Assembly (NCBI RefSeq): GCF_000807255.1
Contig: NZ_CP009268.1
Coordinates: 336,384 to 400,383 of the forward strand
Direction of reading: 5' to 3'
Length of the DNA: 64,000 bases
Source: Clostridium pasteurianum DSM 525 = ATCC 6013
GTDB taxonomy: Bacteria; Bacillota; Clostridia; Clostridiales; Clostridiaceae
The first letter of the stretch is position 1. Each line of letters starts with the position of its first letter. A program made the position numbers and the translations under genes. The notes under the pieces were generated by a model. That model searched no databases and was not told where the DNA came from. It saw only the letters and a list, made by a program, of their open reading frames with translations. This document shows positions 25,543-33,967 of the stretch, one piece after another.

Positions 25543-26399
25543 ATAAGAGTAAAAAAGAAATAATAACTTATATGCCTGAAAATCTGCAGGAAGCGCTTAA
25601 AATATTGGATAAAGATGAAGTTATAATTCTTGCGGGAGGCACTGATCTCATGGTGAGAAGAAAGAGTCCCTCAGGACTTATACCTAGATTTGATAAAAAT
25701 ACTTTATTTATAAATAATATAAAAGAGCTTAAAAATATTTATAAAGATGATAATTATTTGAATATAGGAGCAGGATGTACACTTTCTCAGATTAGCAATA
25801 ATGATATAATACCTGACTATATAAAGACTGTGATATCAGATTTTGCATCTCTTGGCATAAGAAATGCAGCAACTATGGTGGGAAATATATGTAATGCATC
25901 ACCCGCTGGGGATACTTTGCCTCTTTTATATGCACTTGATGCAAAGGTACTTATAAAGAGCCTAAAGAAAGAAAAATTAGTGAGTATAAAGGACTTTATT
26001 ACGGGTCCTGGCAGGCATATATTGAATAAAAATGAAATGGTAGCAGAAATAAAACTGCCGCTGGAGGAGTTCAATAAATTTTATTATAAAAAGGTGGGAA
26101 CTAGAAAGGCAACAGCTATATCAAAGTTGTCTTTTGTTGGAATTGCAAGAGTTAAGGATAATATTGTGGAAGATATAAGAATAGCCTTTGGTGCCGTAGC
26201 TCCTACTGTTGTTAAATCAGACATTATAGAGAGGGATATTATAGGAAAAAGTTTTAAGGAAATAGATTCAATTAAAGCTCATATTATAGAAGAATACTGT
26301 AAATTTATAAATCCCATAGACGATCAAAGATCTAACAAAAAATATAGAAAGAAAGTATCAATAAATCTATTGGTAGATTTTTTTAAACATTTAAGTTAG
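25536..26399 (+). CDS. xanthine-dehydrogenase-type hydroxylase, FAD subunit
   Basis: FAD-binding subunit of 287 residues that delivers electrons to NAD or a ferredoxin-type acceptor. FAD motifs are ILAGGTDLMVRRK (about residues 32-44) and TMVGNICNASPAGDTLP (about residues 112-128), followed by the CO-dehydrogenase flavoprotein C-terminal domain with RKATAISKLSFV. It is the last gene of the operon and starts seven bases inside the Fe-S subunit gene with GGGTGAG upstream. No clear terminator follows, although the next gene 316 bp later has its own promoter. Confidence 0.93.
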   Translation: MVDKSKKEIITYMPENLQEALKILDKDEVIILAGGTDLMVRRKSPSGLIPRFDKNTLFINNIKELKNIYKDDNYLNIGAGCTLSQISNNDIIPDYIKTVISDFASLGIRNAATMVGNICNASPAGDTLPLLYALDAKVLIKSLKKEKLVSIKDFITGPGRHILNKNEMVAEIKLPLEEFNKFYYKKVGTRKATAISKLSFVGIARVKDNIVEDIRIAFGAVAPTVVKSDIIERDIIGKSFKEIDSIKAHIIEEYCKFINPIDDQRSNKKYRKKVSINLLVDFFKHLS

Positions 26400-26715
26400 T
26401 CAGATGAAAGAGATATTTTGTAAAAAACTAGACTTGATTTATCTAAAATGCTATAATTCTTTATTAGAAATGAAGAGAAATAAAAGAATTGTTTGGCCAT
26501 TTTGGATAGATTGGTGTAGTTTTTTTACTTTATGATTTATTCTATTCATAATAATTTTTTATAGATATTTAGAAAAAAATTTTAATGTTTAATAGTTTAT
26601 TTATTTAATTGAAACTAAATTGTCACAAAGGAATGTTAAAGTATAAAATGATTGGCTTTAATATATAATTTTTTATATATTAAAAAGTATTGCTGTATTA
26701 GAAGGGGTATGTTTT
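26400..26715. other. intergenic region before the glycosylation cluster
   Basis: AT-rich. The only convincing signal is the promoter at 26620-26647. A small AATATATAA/TTATATATT dyad near 26660-26685 lies in the leader. I see no coding frame. Confidence 0.4.
26620..26647 (+). promoter_or_regulatory. promoter of the glycosylation cluster
   Basis: TTGTCA (26620-26625), 16-nt spacer, TATAAA (26642-26647), about 70 nt before the GTG start. Confidence 0.5.
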
Positions 26716-28170
26716 GTGGAAGAGTTCAGAAGAGAGAAATATAAAGTTAAATATTTTATAATTTTAATTTATTTATTGGCATTTTTATTTTTTGGGTTCA
26801 AGATGTTATTTTATTCGGAACATGTGGGAAGATTTCCTGATGAAATTACTCATATTTCTTATATTTCTTATCTTGAAAAATCTCATGAAATAATTCCAAA
26901 TTTTAAAAATATGACTATACTACAAGAAGTAAAATCCATTGATAGTACAACTTCCGCCTATACTTTTGGAAGTAATTTAAATTATTTAGGTCATCCGCCT
27001 TTGTATTATCAAATCATGCGGTTAAGCGGATCCATAAAGATTGACAACAATTCTGTAATTGTTAATCTTGTTAAGCTGCGACATTTTAATATGATTTTTA
27101 GTTCATTAGCTATTATACTTATTCTATATATTGGATATACTAGAATTAATAAAAATCCATTATTACATTGCCTCTATGCAGTTATAGTAATATCTGTACC
27201 AATGCTTGCTTATGATTCAGCAGGTATTAACAATGACAACCTAGCTCTGCTTGGATTATCTGTTTTTGTATTGGGATTGTTACGGTTTTCCGAGAAAAAT
27301 AGAAATTTTAGCACTTACCTTATAATAAGTTTAGGTGTATTTCTTTCATTTATGTCTAAACTTACAACCGGACTAGTAGTTTTTATTTCATTGCTCTTAT
27401 ATATTGTTTTACTGATAATAAAAGAAAAGAATCTATGGTTTTTAATATCCAAAAAGGCATTTTTTACTTTACCAATTTATATTTTGACAGCTATGTATTA
27501 CATTATAGTATACTTTCAAACAGGAACTATTATGCCTACATATAAAGCATTAGATCCTCAGGGATATTATGCATCAGATTTTTATGTAGCTGTGGAAAAT
27601 CGCATGCATATGGATTTTGTAGAGTATATATCATATTTTAGCAAAAACTTTTTGAGGAGTTGGACTGGTATAGCTTCCCATGTTTCGCTTATAAAGGAAG
27701 ATAGCCTTCTTTCCATAAATAACATTGGCTTACTAGCACTTTTAATTGTTCCAGTGATATTAATATTTAAAGTAAAAAAATCTACGAAAAAGCATTCTGA
27801 TGTACTAGCATTAATTGCAGTATATTTAGGGATTGTGATATCAATAGTAATACAATGTCTGCGTGCTTACAATGAATTTACTAATGTTTCTGGATATTTA
27901 GGAGGGTTTCAATCCAGATATTATTTATGCGGAATATCTGTAATAGCTTTAGCAATAGTGAAAATTGTTAGTGATTTTTTGAAAGATGAAGAGAAAAGAT
28001 CTGAAATCAATTTAAATTTAGAAAGTAATCTAGTAATTCAACATTATTCTACAAAAAAGGTTTCAAATACTAGAAGATTCATTATATATAGTATAAGTTT
28101 GTTTTTTATTTTCTTACTCTTATATGAAGACTTCATATATTTCTTAATTAATTTTAAAGACTATTTATAA
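26716..28170 (+). CDS. DUF2142-like polytopic membrane protein, probable glycosyltransferase
   Basis: A 484-residue protein with about 11-12 hydrophobic segments. The first extracytoplasmic loop carries GRFPDEITHISY, and a later GHPPLYYQ motif resembles the acidic and pyrrole-side motifs of lipid-linked-sugar-dependent (GT-C/PMT-like, DUF2142) glycosyltransferases. It probably transfers a sugar from a polyprenyl-phosphate carrier outside the cell. The GTG start at 26716 has AGAAGGGG upstream. It heads a four-gene run with a polyprenol-phosphate sugar synthase-like GT2, another glycosyltransferase and a flippase-like protein, a set that together could decorate a surface polymer. The acceptor is unknown. 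Confidence 0.75.
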   Translation: MEEFRREKYKVKYFIILIYLLAFLFFGFKMLFYSEHVGRFPDEITHISYISYLEKSHEIIPNFKNMTILQEVKSIDSTTSAYTFGSNLNYLGHPPLYYQIMRLSGSIKIDNNSVIVNLVKLRHFNMIFSSLAIILILYIGYTRINKNPLLHCLYAVIVISVPMLAYDSAGINNDNLALLGLSVFVLGLLRFSEKNRNFSTYLIISLGVFLSFMSKLTTGLVVFISLLLYIVLLIIKEKNLWFLISKKAFFTLPIYILTAMYYIIVYFQTGTIMPTYKALDPQGYYASDFYVAVENRMHMDFVEYISYFSKNFLRSWTGIASHVSLIKEDSLLSINNIGLLALLIVPVILIFKVKKSTKKHSDVLALIAVYLGIVISIVIQCLRAYNEFTNVSGYLGGFQSRYYLCGISVIALAIVKIVSDFLKDEEKRSEINLNLESNLVIQHYSTKKVSNTRRFIIYSISLFFIFLLLYEDFIYFLINFKDYL

Positions 28171-28198
28171 TTTTAATAGAATGGAGATAATTGATTTT

Positions 28199-29182
28199 AT
28201 GAAACTTATAGTTCAAATACCTTGTTATAATGAAGAAAATACCTTACCACATACTTTTAAAGATTTACCTAATTTTATTGAAGGTATAGATGAAATAGAA
28301 TACCTTATAATAAATGACGGTAGTACTGATAATACCGTTGAAGTAGCCAAGTCACTGGGAATACATCACGTAGTATCCTTTAAACAAAATAAGGGCCTGG
28401 CGGCAGGTTTTATGGCGGGTATAGATGCTTGCCTTAGATTGGGCGCAGACATTATTGTAAATACTGATGCGGATAACCAATACTCTGGATCTGATATTAA
28501 AAATATTGTAAAACCAATTATAGATGGACAATATGACATAGTCATTGGAAGTCGTCCTATAGATGATACAGAGCATTTTTCTAAAAGGAAAAAAATGCTT
28601 CAGCATTTAGGCAGTTGGGTAGTTCGTAAGGCCTCTAATACAGACATTCCCGATGCACCTAGTGGCTTTAGAGCATATTCACGCAAAGCGGCAATGAAGT
28701 TAAACGTTATAAATCATTATACATACACCCTTGAAACGATAATACAGGCTGGTCAAGATAAAATAGCCATGACTTCTGTTCCCATAAAGACTAATCCAGA
28801 GATTAGAAAATCTCGTCTCTTTAAAAGTATAGGAAATTACATAAAACGTTCTTCTGTTACTATTATACGAGCATATATGATGTATAAACCTCTTAAGTTT
28901 TTCTGCCTTATAGGATTAACTATATTTATTATAGGTCTTTTAATAGCACTGAGATTTCTAGTATTTTTTGTTCAAGGAAATGGTGCTGGTCATGTGCAGT
29001 CTATTTTACTAAGTGTTCTTCTATTAATACTTGGTTTTCAAACTGTCATTACTGGTCTTCAAGCAGATTTAATTGCCTCCAATCGTAAGCTGTTAGAAGA
29101 TATTCAATACAGGGTACGCAAATTGGATTATGATTCAGAAGTAAAAAATTTAAAGGCAGAAAAAAAATATGAAACAGATTAA
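28199..29182 (+). CDS. family 2 glycosyltransferase with C-terminal membrane anchor
   Basis: GT2 enzyme like dolichol/polyprenol-phosphate mannose or glucose synthases. QIPCYNEENTLP begins the GT-A fold, with NDGSTDNT and NTDADNQYSG (DxD metal site) following, and DAPSGFRAYSR near residue 155. Two C-terminal hydrophobic helices (about residues 235-258 and 268-290) anchor it, followed by a basic tail. It likely charges a polyprenyl phosphate with a sugar for the neighbouring DUF2142-like enzyme. I favour ATG at 28199 with GGAG upstream; the ATG at 28181 lies within the leader and lacks a ribosome site. The stop overlaps the next gene by 14 nt. Confidence 0.85.
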   Translation: MKLIVQIPCYNEENTLPHTFKDLPNFIEGIDEIEYLIINDGSTDNTVEVAKSLGIHHVVSFKQNKGLAAGFMAGIDACLRLGADIIVNTDADNQYSGSDIKNIVKPIIDGQYDIVIGSRPIDDTEHFSKRKKMLQHLGSWVVRKASNTDIPDAPSGFRAYSRKAAMKLNVINHYTYTLETIIQAGQDKIAMTSVPIKTNPEIRKSRLFKSIGNYIKRSSVTIIRAYMMYKPLKFFCLIGLTIFIIGLLIALRFLVFFVQGNGAGHVQSILLSVLLLILGFQTVITGLQADLIASNRKLLEDIQYRVRKLDYDSEVKNLKAEKKYETD

Positions 29183-30227
29183 TTTTAAAAAGGATCATAT
29201 TAGTAATGTTATAAAAAATAAGAAAGTGTTGTTTATAACTACAAAGAATATTGACTATATTCGTAATTCGCAGGAAATAGAACTGTTAAAAAAATTATCC
29301 TCAGAGGTTGAAATAATAGGCTATGATGATAAAGGCTATATTTCAAGGCTTATTAAAATATATTGGAAATTAATTACTATATCCATAAAAAATTATGATG
29401 AGGTATTTGTGGGCTTTGCTCCACAATTGATTCTGCCTTTTTTTGGTTTTAAATTTAGAAAAAAAGTTATTATAGAAGATTTCTTTATTTCTCTTTATGA
29501 TACAATGATAAATGACAGAAAAAAATTTAAATCCAGTAGTTTAATTGGAAAAATACTCTTATATTTAGATAGAATAACATTGAAAAGGGCAGATGAAATT
29601 ATTGTAGATACCCATGCCCACGGAAATTATTTTGTAAGGGAACTTGGAGCAGATAAAAGTAAAATCAATGTAATGTATCTTATGGCGGATTCGTCCATAT
29701 ATTATCCAAGAACCGTTAAAAAATCAAAAGAACTGAATAATAAGTTTTTAGTTTTATATTTTGGAAGCATTCTGCCACTTCAGGGTATAGAGGTCATTCT
29801 TCAGTGCATTGAAAAAATGAAAGATATAGAATCTGTAATTTTTCAAATTATAGGACCTGTACCTAAAGAGTACATGGATAAGTATAAAACCTATAAAAAT
29901 GTAGTGTTTATACCTTGGCTCTCTCAAAAAGCTTTGGCAGAAAAGATTGCAGCAGCAGATTTATGTCTTGCAGGACATTTTAACAATAGCATTGAAAAGG
30001 CATTAAGGACTATTCCCGGTAAGGCTTATATATATAACGTCATGGAAAAGCCAATGATACTAGGAGATAATCCTGCCAATCATGAATTATTCAAAGAAGA
30101 CAATGATAATTATTATTATGTGGAAATGGGTAGTTCAGATAAATTAAAGGAAAAAATACTCTATGTAATGGAGAATAAGAAATTTCCTGCAGTTAAAAAT
30201 TATAAATTCCAAATTAGAAAGAAATGA
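29169..30227 (+). CDS. GT4-like glycosyltransferase
   Basis: A 352-residue cytosolic protein with the two-Rossmann GT-B layout. The C-terminal half holds LVLYFGSILPLQGIEVILQC, PWLSQKALAEKIAAADLCLAGH and a later EKPMILGDNPA segment, as in family 4 glycosyltransferases. The N-terminal half is more diverged and lacks obvious membrane segments, although IILPFFGF suggests membrane contact. It overlaps the upstream GT2 gene by 14 nt. Substrate specificity cannot be inferred. Confidence 0.75.
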   Translation: MKQINFKKDHISNVIKNKKVLFITTKNIDYIRNSQEIELLKKLSSEVEIIGYDDKGYISRLIKIYWKLITISIKNYDEVFVGFAPQLILPFFGFKFRKKVIIEDFFISLYDTMINDRKKFKSSSLIGKILLYLDRITLKRADEIIVDTHAHGNYFVRELGADKSKINVMYLMADSSIYYPRTVKKSKELNNKFLVLYFGSILPLQGIEVILQCIEKMKDIESVIFQIIGPVPKEYMDKYKTYKNVVFIPWLSQKALAEKIAAADLCLAGHFNNSIEKALRTIPGKAYIYNVMEKPMILGDNPANHELFKEDNDNYYYVEMGSSDKLKEKILYVMENKKFPAVKNYKFQIRKK

Positions 30228-30234
30228 GTTTTAT

Positions 30235-31176
30235 ATGAATAATAAATTTATTAAATATATAGGTTACATAATCACAATTGCAGCATTTATTTTTATAGGA
30301 AAGTCTTTAATTTCTATGGATTTAGATGTGAGATATATAACAAACCCTTTATCAGCCGTAATATTCATCATATTGATGTCTATAGGATATGCAATAATGG
30401 TATATGTATCTTCCTATGCCTGGAAAAGTATATTGGAATTTATAAACAAAGATAAAATACCTTTTAATGAGATTACAGGTGTTTATGTAAAATCTAATAT
30501 TGCAAAATATCTGCCGGGGAACTTTATGCATTTTGCAGGAAGAAATTTATTGGCTGGAAAACTTGGATTTAAACAACTGGATATTACCTTTTGCAGTATA
30601 CTGGAAATATTAATGCTTGTTTTTACTTCTCTTATTTTGTCTTGTATATTTGCAATGAGAAGTTTAAAGAGTTCTATAGAATATGTATTGACTAAAGTAA
30701 ATATCAGTATTGTGGTAGCTGTTATTTTAGCTGTGATCTTAGTAATAGCAATATCAATTTGGTTTATATGTAAAAGGACAAAATTTCTAAAAAACTATAG
30801 TCATCTATTTACCAAAGGGTTTTTAAAACTTTTAGTTAAACTGTTCTTTATCTATGGTTTAACTTTGGTGGTTCCAGGAGTATTTCTTCTATTGTGTTTA
30901 AAATTAATTTTAAGTGCACAAGTATCTGCTGGTGCAATCACTATAATAATATTTTCCTATATACTTTCTTGGGTACTTGGTTTCATAGTACCTGGCGCTC
31001 CTGGAGGAGTGGGTATAAGAGAGGCCCTTTTAATTTTTATACTGACACCATTTTATACTAATAGTATAGTATTGCTGGCAGCGGTTCTGCTTAGAATCAT
31101 ATCAACTTTAGGAGACTTAATAGCATTTATAACGGAACCGGTGATTATAAAATACTATAACAGGGGTAGGAAATAA
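30235..31176 (+). CDS. LPG-synthase-type transmembrane (flippase-like) protein
   Basis: A 313-residue integral membrane protein of the UPF0104/lysylphosphatidylglycerol-synthase TM family, with eight or so hydrophobic helices and the hallmark IVPGAPGGVGIREALL near the C-terminus. YVKSNIAKYLPGNFMHF matches the family's conserved early block. Relatives occur beside glycosyltransferases and are thought to flip or present lipid-linked sugars. It starts 8 nt after the GT gene and ends the cluster; the repeat R2 begins 12 nt after its stop. Confidence 0.82.
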   Translation: MNNKFIKYIGYIITIAAFIFIGKSLISMDLDVRYITNPLSAVIFIILMSIGYAIMVYVSSYAWKSILEFINKDKIPFNEITGVYVKSNIAKYLPGNFMHFAGRNLLAGKLGFKQLDITFCSILEILMLVFTSLILSCIFAMRSLKSSIEYVLTKVNISIVVAVILAVILVIAISIWFICKRTKFLKNYSHLFTKGFLKLLVKLFFIYGLTLVVPGVFLLLCLKLILSAQVSAGAITIIIFSYILSWVLGFIVPGAPGGVGIREALLIFILTPFYTNSIVLLAAVLLRIISTLGDLIAFITEPVIIKYYNRGRK

Positions 31177-31188
31177 AAATCAAAGTAT

Positions 31189-31380
31189 AAAGATCAAAGA
31201 ACTAATATCAAATCGGGAAAAGCGATGGTAGCAATTACACCTAATAAGTGGAGAGTTAAAAGTTGAAAGTGATGGATATTTTTCCGCTGTTACACTACAG
31301 AAAAAACATCTTTATTTGTTCTTTGAACTTTGATATCTGAACTTTTTTAACTTTCCACTATCAACTATCCACTGTTAACT
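31189..31380 (+). repeat. repeat family R2, fold-back element copy 1
   Basis: A left arm at 31189-31207 (AAAGATCAAAGAACTAATA) is near-complementary to 31313-31331 (TATTTGTTCTTTGAACTTT). The interior includes CACCTAATAAGTGGA and GGATATTTTTC. The element closely resembles the one at 52.7 kb in the same orientation. A tail (31349-31380) carries ACTTTCCACTATCAACTATCC, whose complement is found at 18065. It is non-coding and lies just after a stop codon. Confidence 0.75.
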
Positions 31381-31398
31381 AAGAAAGGAGATAAAATC

Positions 31399-31827
31399 AT
31401 GTATTTAATAAGTGCCTGTTTAGGTGGAGTTAATTGTAGATATGATGGCAAGAATAGCGAAAATAAATTTGTTATGGATTTAATGAAACAGGGTAAAGCT
31501 ATGTTGGTGTGTCCTGAGCAATTGGGAGGACTGAAAACTCCAAGAGTAAGCTGTGAGATTACTCTTGGAGATGATGGCATAAAAAAAGTGTTAAGTAAAG
31601 ATGGAGAGGATTTTACTGATAACTTCACTAGAGGGGCAGAAGAAGTTTTAAAAATAGCAAAGGCTATGGGAATAGAGAAAGCTATACTTAAGTCAAAAAG
31701 TCCTTCCTGTGGCTGTGGTATTATATATGATGGAACTTTTTCTGGAAAACTTATAGAAGGTGAAGGTCTTACCGCGGAGTTGCTTATGAAAAATGGCATT
31801 GAAGTCTGTACGGAAAAGGATATATAG
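31399..31827 (+). CDS. DUF523 protein, 2-thiouracil desulfurase (TudS)-like
   Basis: A 142-residue cytosolic protein with the three conserved cysteines of DUF523: SACLGGVNC (near residue 7), LVCPEQLGG, and KSPSCGCG. Characterised TudS members of this family hold a [4Fe-4S] cluster on three cysteines and remove sulfur from 2-thiouracil. GRYDG-type and EGEGLTAELL blocks match. GAAAGGAGAT supports the ATG. It is preceded by R2 and followed by an unrelated membrane protein. A thiopyrimidine salvage role would be consistent with nucleobase catabolism elsewhere in the window, but this is inference. Confidence 0.85.
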   Translation: MYLISACLGGVNCRYDGKNSENKFVMDLMKQGKAMLVCPEQLGGLKTPRVSCEITLGDDGIKKVLSKDGEDFTDNFTRGAEEVLKIAKAMGIEKAILKSKSPSCGCGIIYDGTFSGKLIEGEGLTAELLMKNGIEVCTEKDI

Positions 31828-31908
31828 ATTTAATCTATTCTAATTGCTTTAGCCAAGTTTGATTTTATAATATGAAAATATTTGGTAAAGCACTCTGGAG
31901 GAATTGAG

Positions 31909-32727
31909 ATGGATTTATTTATTGTTGTTTTAAAGAGAAGTGCAGCAGAATTATTTTATCTTACAGCATTGATAATAATAATTGGACTGTTGCTTGGAAT
32001 TTTGGAAAAAGGCACAAACAGAAATATGCAAAGGGCTTTTGGCATCAAGGGAATTATGACTTTTGCACTAATTGGTACACCTATTCACGAAATAGGACAT
32101 GCTGTTATGTGTATTATATTTGGACATAAAATTACTAAGATGAAGCTAATTGATACTAATAGTAAAACAGGAGTACTGGGATATGTAGAGCATTCCTATA
32201 ATCCCAATAATATATATCAAAGAATAGGAAATTTTTTTATAGGTATTGGACCCATTATAAGCGGTATATTTGTTTTATTGATAGGTCTGTATTTTCTTTT
32301 ACCAGAATCCTTTCATCTTCTACAAAATAATTTAAGGGTTCAGGGAAATTATAATATTTTAGATAAGAGCTTGATAACTTCTAATGTACTTATATCCATT
32401 ACTTTGATAAAAAGTATATTTACCTTATCAAATATTACAAAAATAACTTTTTGGATATTTATAATATTGGCTTTTTGTGTTTCATCACATATTGCTTTGA
32501 GTACTCCAGACATAAAAGGAGCTTTAGATGGATTCATATTTTTGTTTTTAGTTATTGTTGTAGTTAATTTTATTGCAATGTATTTTAACATAAACACTTA
32601 TGAATATATATCAAGGGTAGGGAAATATAACGCTTATGCAGCAGCACTGCTTATTATGGCATTGGTATTTTCTATAATATCCTATATAATCAGTTATATT
32701 CTACGCTTATTGAGAAGAGGTTTCTAG
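31909..32727 (+). CDS. membrane protein with HExxH motif, M50-like
   Basis: A 272-residue polytopic protein with six or so hydrophobic helices. HEIGHAVMC near residues 57-61 sits at the end of a membrane helix, the arrangement of site-2-type (M50) membrane metalloproteases. A clear second metal-ligand motif (NxxPxxxxDG) is not seen, although STPDIKGALDGF near the end is reminiscent and could supply it. It is therefore a putative intramembrane protease or a degenerate relative. The ATG at 31909 follows CTGGAGGAATTGAG. A large hairpin terminator ends the transcript. The substrate is unknown. Confidence 0.6.
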   Translation: MDLFIVVLKRSAAELFYLTALIIIIGLLLGILEKGTNRNMQRAFGIKGIMTFALIGTPIHEIGHAVMCIIFGHKITKMKLIDTNSKTGVLGYVEHSYNPNNIYQRIGNFFIGIGPIISGIFVLLIGLYFLLPESFHLLQNNLRVQGNYNILDKSLITSNVLISITLIKSIFTLSNITKITFWIFIILAFCVSSHIALSTPDIKGALDGFIFLFLVIVVVNFIAMYFNINTYEYISRVGKYNAYAAALLIMALVFSIISYIISYILRLLRRGF

Positions 32728-32738
32728 ATATTTGTTAA

Positions 32739-32815
32739 AGAAATACTATAGCTTGTAAATTAAATTGCTATATAAGATTCAAAGCAATTTAAATCATATA
32801 GTATTTCTTATTTTA
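32739..32815 (+). terminator. large hairpin terminator
   Basis: AGAAATACTATA (32739-32750) pairs perfectly with 32797-32808, with an inner AAATTGC/GCAATTT stem, followed by a T-rich tail. Confidence 0.75.
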
Positions 32816-32839
32816 TTATACCAAATTAATTATAATATT

Positions 32840-32869
32840 TTGAAATTAATACCTTATTTTGATTATAAT
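32840..32869 (+). promoter_or_regulatory. promoter of nagB
   Basis: TTGAAA (32840-32845), 18-nt spacer, TATAAT (32864-32869), about 55 nt before the chosen start. The in-frame ATG at 32902 would leave almost no ribosome site. Confidence 0.5.
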
Positions 32870-32931
32870 ATAAGTAGGATACAAATATTTATACTATTAT
32901 CGTGAATTATAGTATTAAAGGGGAGATTTTA

Positions 32932-33657
32932 ATGGAACTTTATGTCTTTGATAATTATGATGAAATAAGCAGATATGCAGCCAAAATGGTTTCTGATTTT
33001 ATAAATGAAAATTCTAATTGTGTTTTGGGTCTTGCAACGGGCTCGACTCCTTTAGGTATGTATAAAAAATTGATAGAATATAACAGAGATAGAATAGTAA
33101 ATTTTTCAGAAGTAAAAACTTTTAATTTAGACGAGTATAGAGGGCTCTCTGGGGAACATCCTCAAAGCTATAGATATTTTATGAATAAAAACTTTTTTGA
33201 TCATGTTAATATAGATAAGAATAACACTTTTATTCCTAATGGTACTTGTGAAGATGTAGCAAAGGAATGTAGAGATTATGAAGAGAAGATTAATGAATTA
33301 GGTGGCATAGATTTGCAGATACTTGGGGTTGGAAGTAATGGACATATAGGATTTAATGAACCCTCTTCGGAATTATATGCATATACTCATTTAGCTGATT
33401 TGACTGAAGATACAATAAAGGCAAATTCAAGATTCTTTAAAAATATTGAAGAGGTACCAAGTAAAGCTATTACCATGGGAGTGGGGCAAATAATGAAGTC
33501 AAAAAGAATTATACTTTTAGCATCGGGGGTTAACAAGGCAAAGGTTATAGGTAGAATATTTAATGGAAAAATAAGTACGGAGAATCCTTCCTCCATACTT
33601 CAGCTGCATCCATCTGTAGCTGTAATTGCAGATAAAAAAGCTGCATCTCTTATATAA
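32932..33657 (+). CDS. nagB: glucosamine-6-phosphate deaminase
   Basis: Converts glucosamine-6-phosphate to fructose-6-phosphate and ammonia, feeding amino sugars into glycolysis. Motifs: GLATGSTPLGMYK near residue 34, the catalytic NLDEYRGL, and GVGSNGHIGFNEPS. The length of 241 residues is typical of the Firmicute enzyme. ATG at 32932 is preceded by AAAGGGGAGA; the frame opening at 32902 adds ten residues without support. It is alone here, without nagA or a GntR regulator beside it. Confidence 0.95.
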   Translation: MELYVFDNYDEISRYAAKMVSDFINENSNCVLGLATGSTPLGMYKKLIEYNRDRIVNFSEVKTFNLDEYRGLSGEHPQSYRYFMNKNFFDHVNIDKNNTFIPNGTCEDVAKECRDYEEKINELGGIDLQILGVGSNGHIGFNEPSSELYAYTHLADLTEDTIKANSRFFKNIEEVPSKAITMGVGQIMKSKRIILLASGVNKAKVIGRIFNGKISTENPSSILQLHPSVAVIADKKAASLI

Positions 33658-33747
33658 TAAAAATTACATTATACTATATAAAATTCTGATATTACTTTAT
33701 GTAAATTAACTGTGAGCTTAATAAAATAACTAGTGGAGGTAATTTAT

Positions 33748-33933
33748 ATGGAAAATAAACTTAGATATAAATTAATTACTGGAAAAGATGATTCTAATTT
33801 TTGTAAAAGGGTTTCTAAATTACTTGATGAAGGTTATAAATTATATGGGTCTCCTTCTTGTACATTTAACGGTTAGGATGTAATCGTAGCACAAGCTGTA
33901 ATTTTTGATGATAATATTGAAAAAAGTAAATAA
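33748..33933 (+). pseudogene. DUF1737-family gene interrupted by an amber stop
   Basis: ATG at 33748 behind GTGGAGGTAA opens a DUF1737 protein (RYKLITGKDDSNFCKRVSKL, then LYGSPSCTFNG). At 33874-33876 an in-frame TAG stops it after 42 residues. Immediately after the stop the same frame resumes the family's ending (DVIVAQAV...) to TAA at 33931. One base change from CAG, AAG or GAG explains it. The product is thus truncated unless the TAG is read through. It follows nagB after a 90-bp gap. Confidence 0.82.
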
Positions 33934-33967
33934 TATTAAAAACTTAATTTTAAGTATGGTGATAGAT

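Noticed and set aside
31189..31380. R2 as an intact insertion sequence.
   Set aside because: It is under 200 bp, encodes no transposase and has no visible target duplication; only a MITE-like or structural label is justified.
31365..31799. Long minus-strand frame opposite DUF523.
   Set aside because: It is the antisense shadow of a clearly conserved gene; composition is not protein-like.
33874..33876. Programmed pyrrolysine decoding at the DUF1737 TAG.
   Set aside because: No pyrrolysine genes or methylamine methyltransferases are in view and the family has ordinary residues there; a nonsense mutation is simpler.
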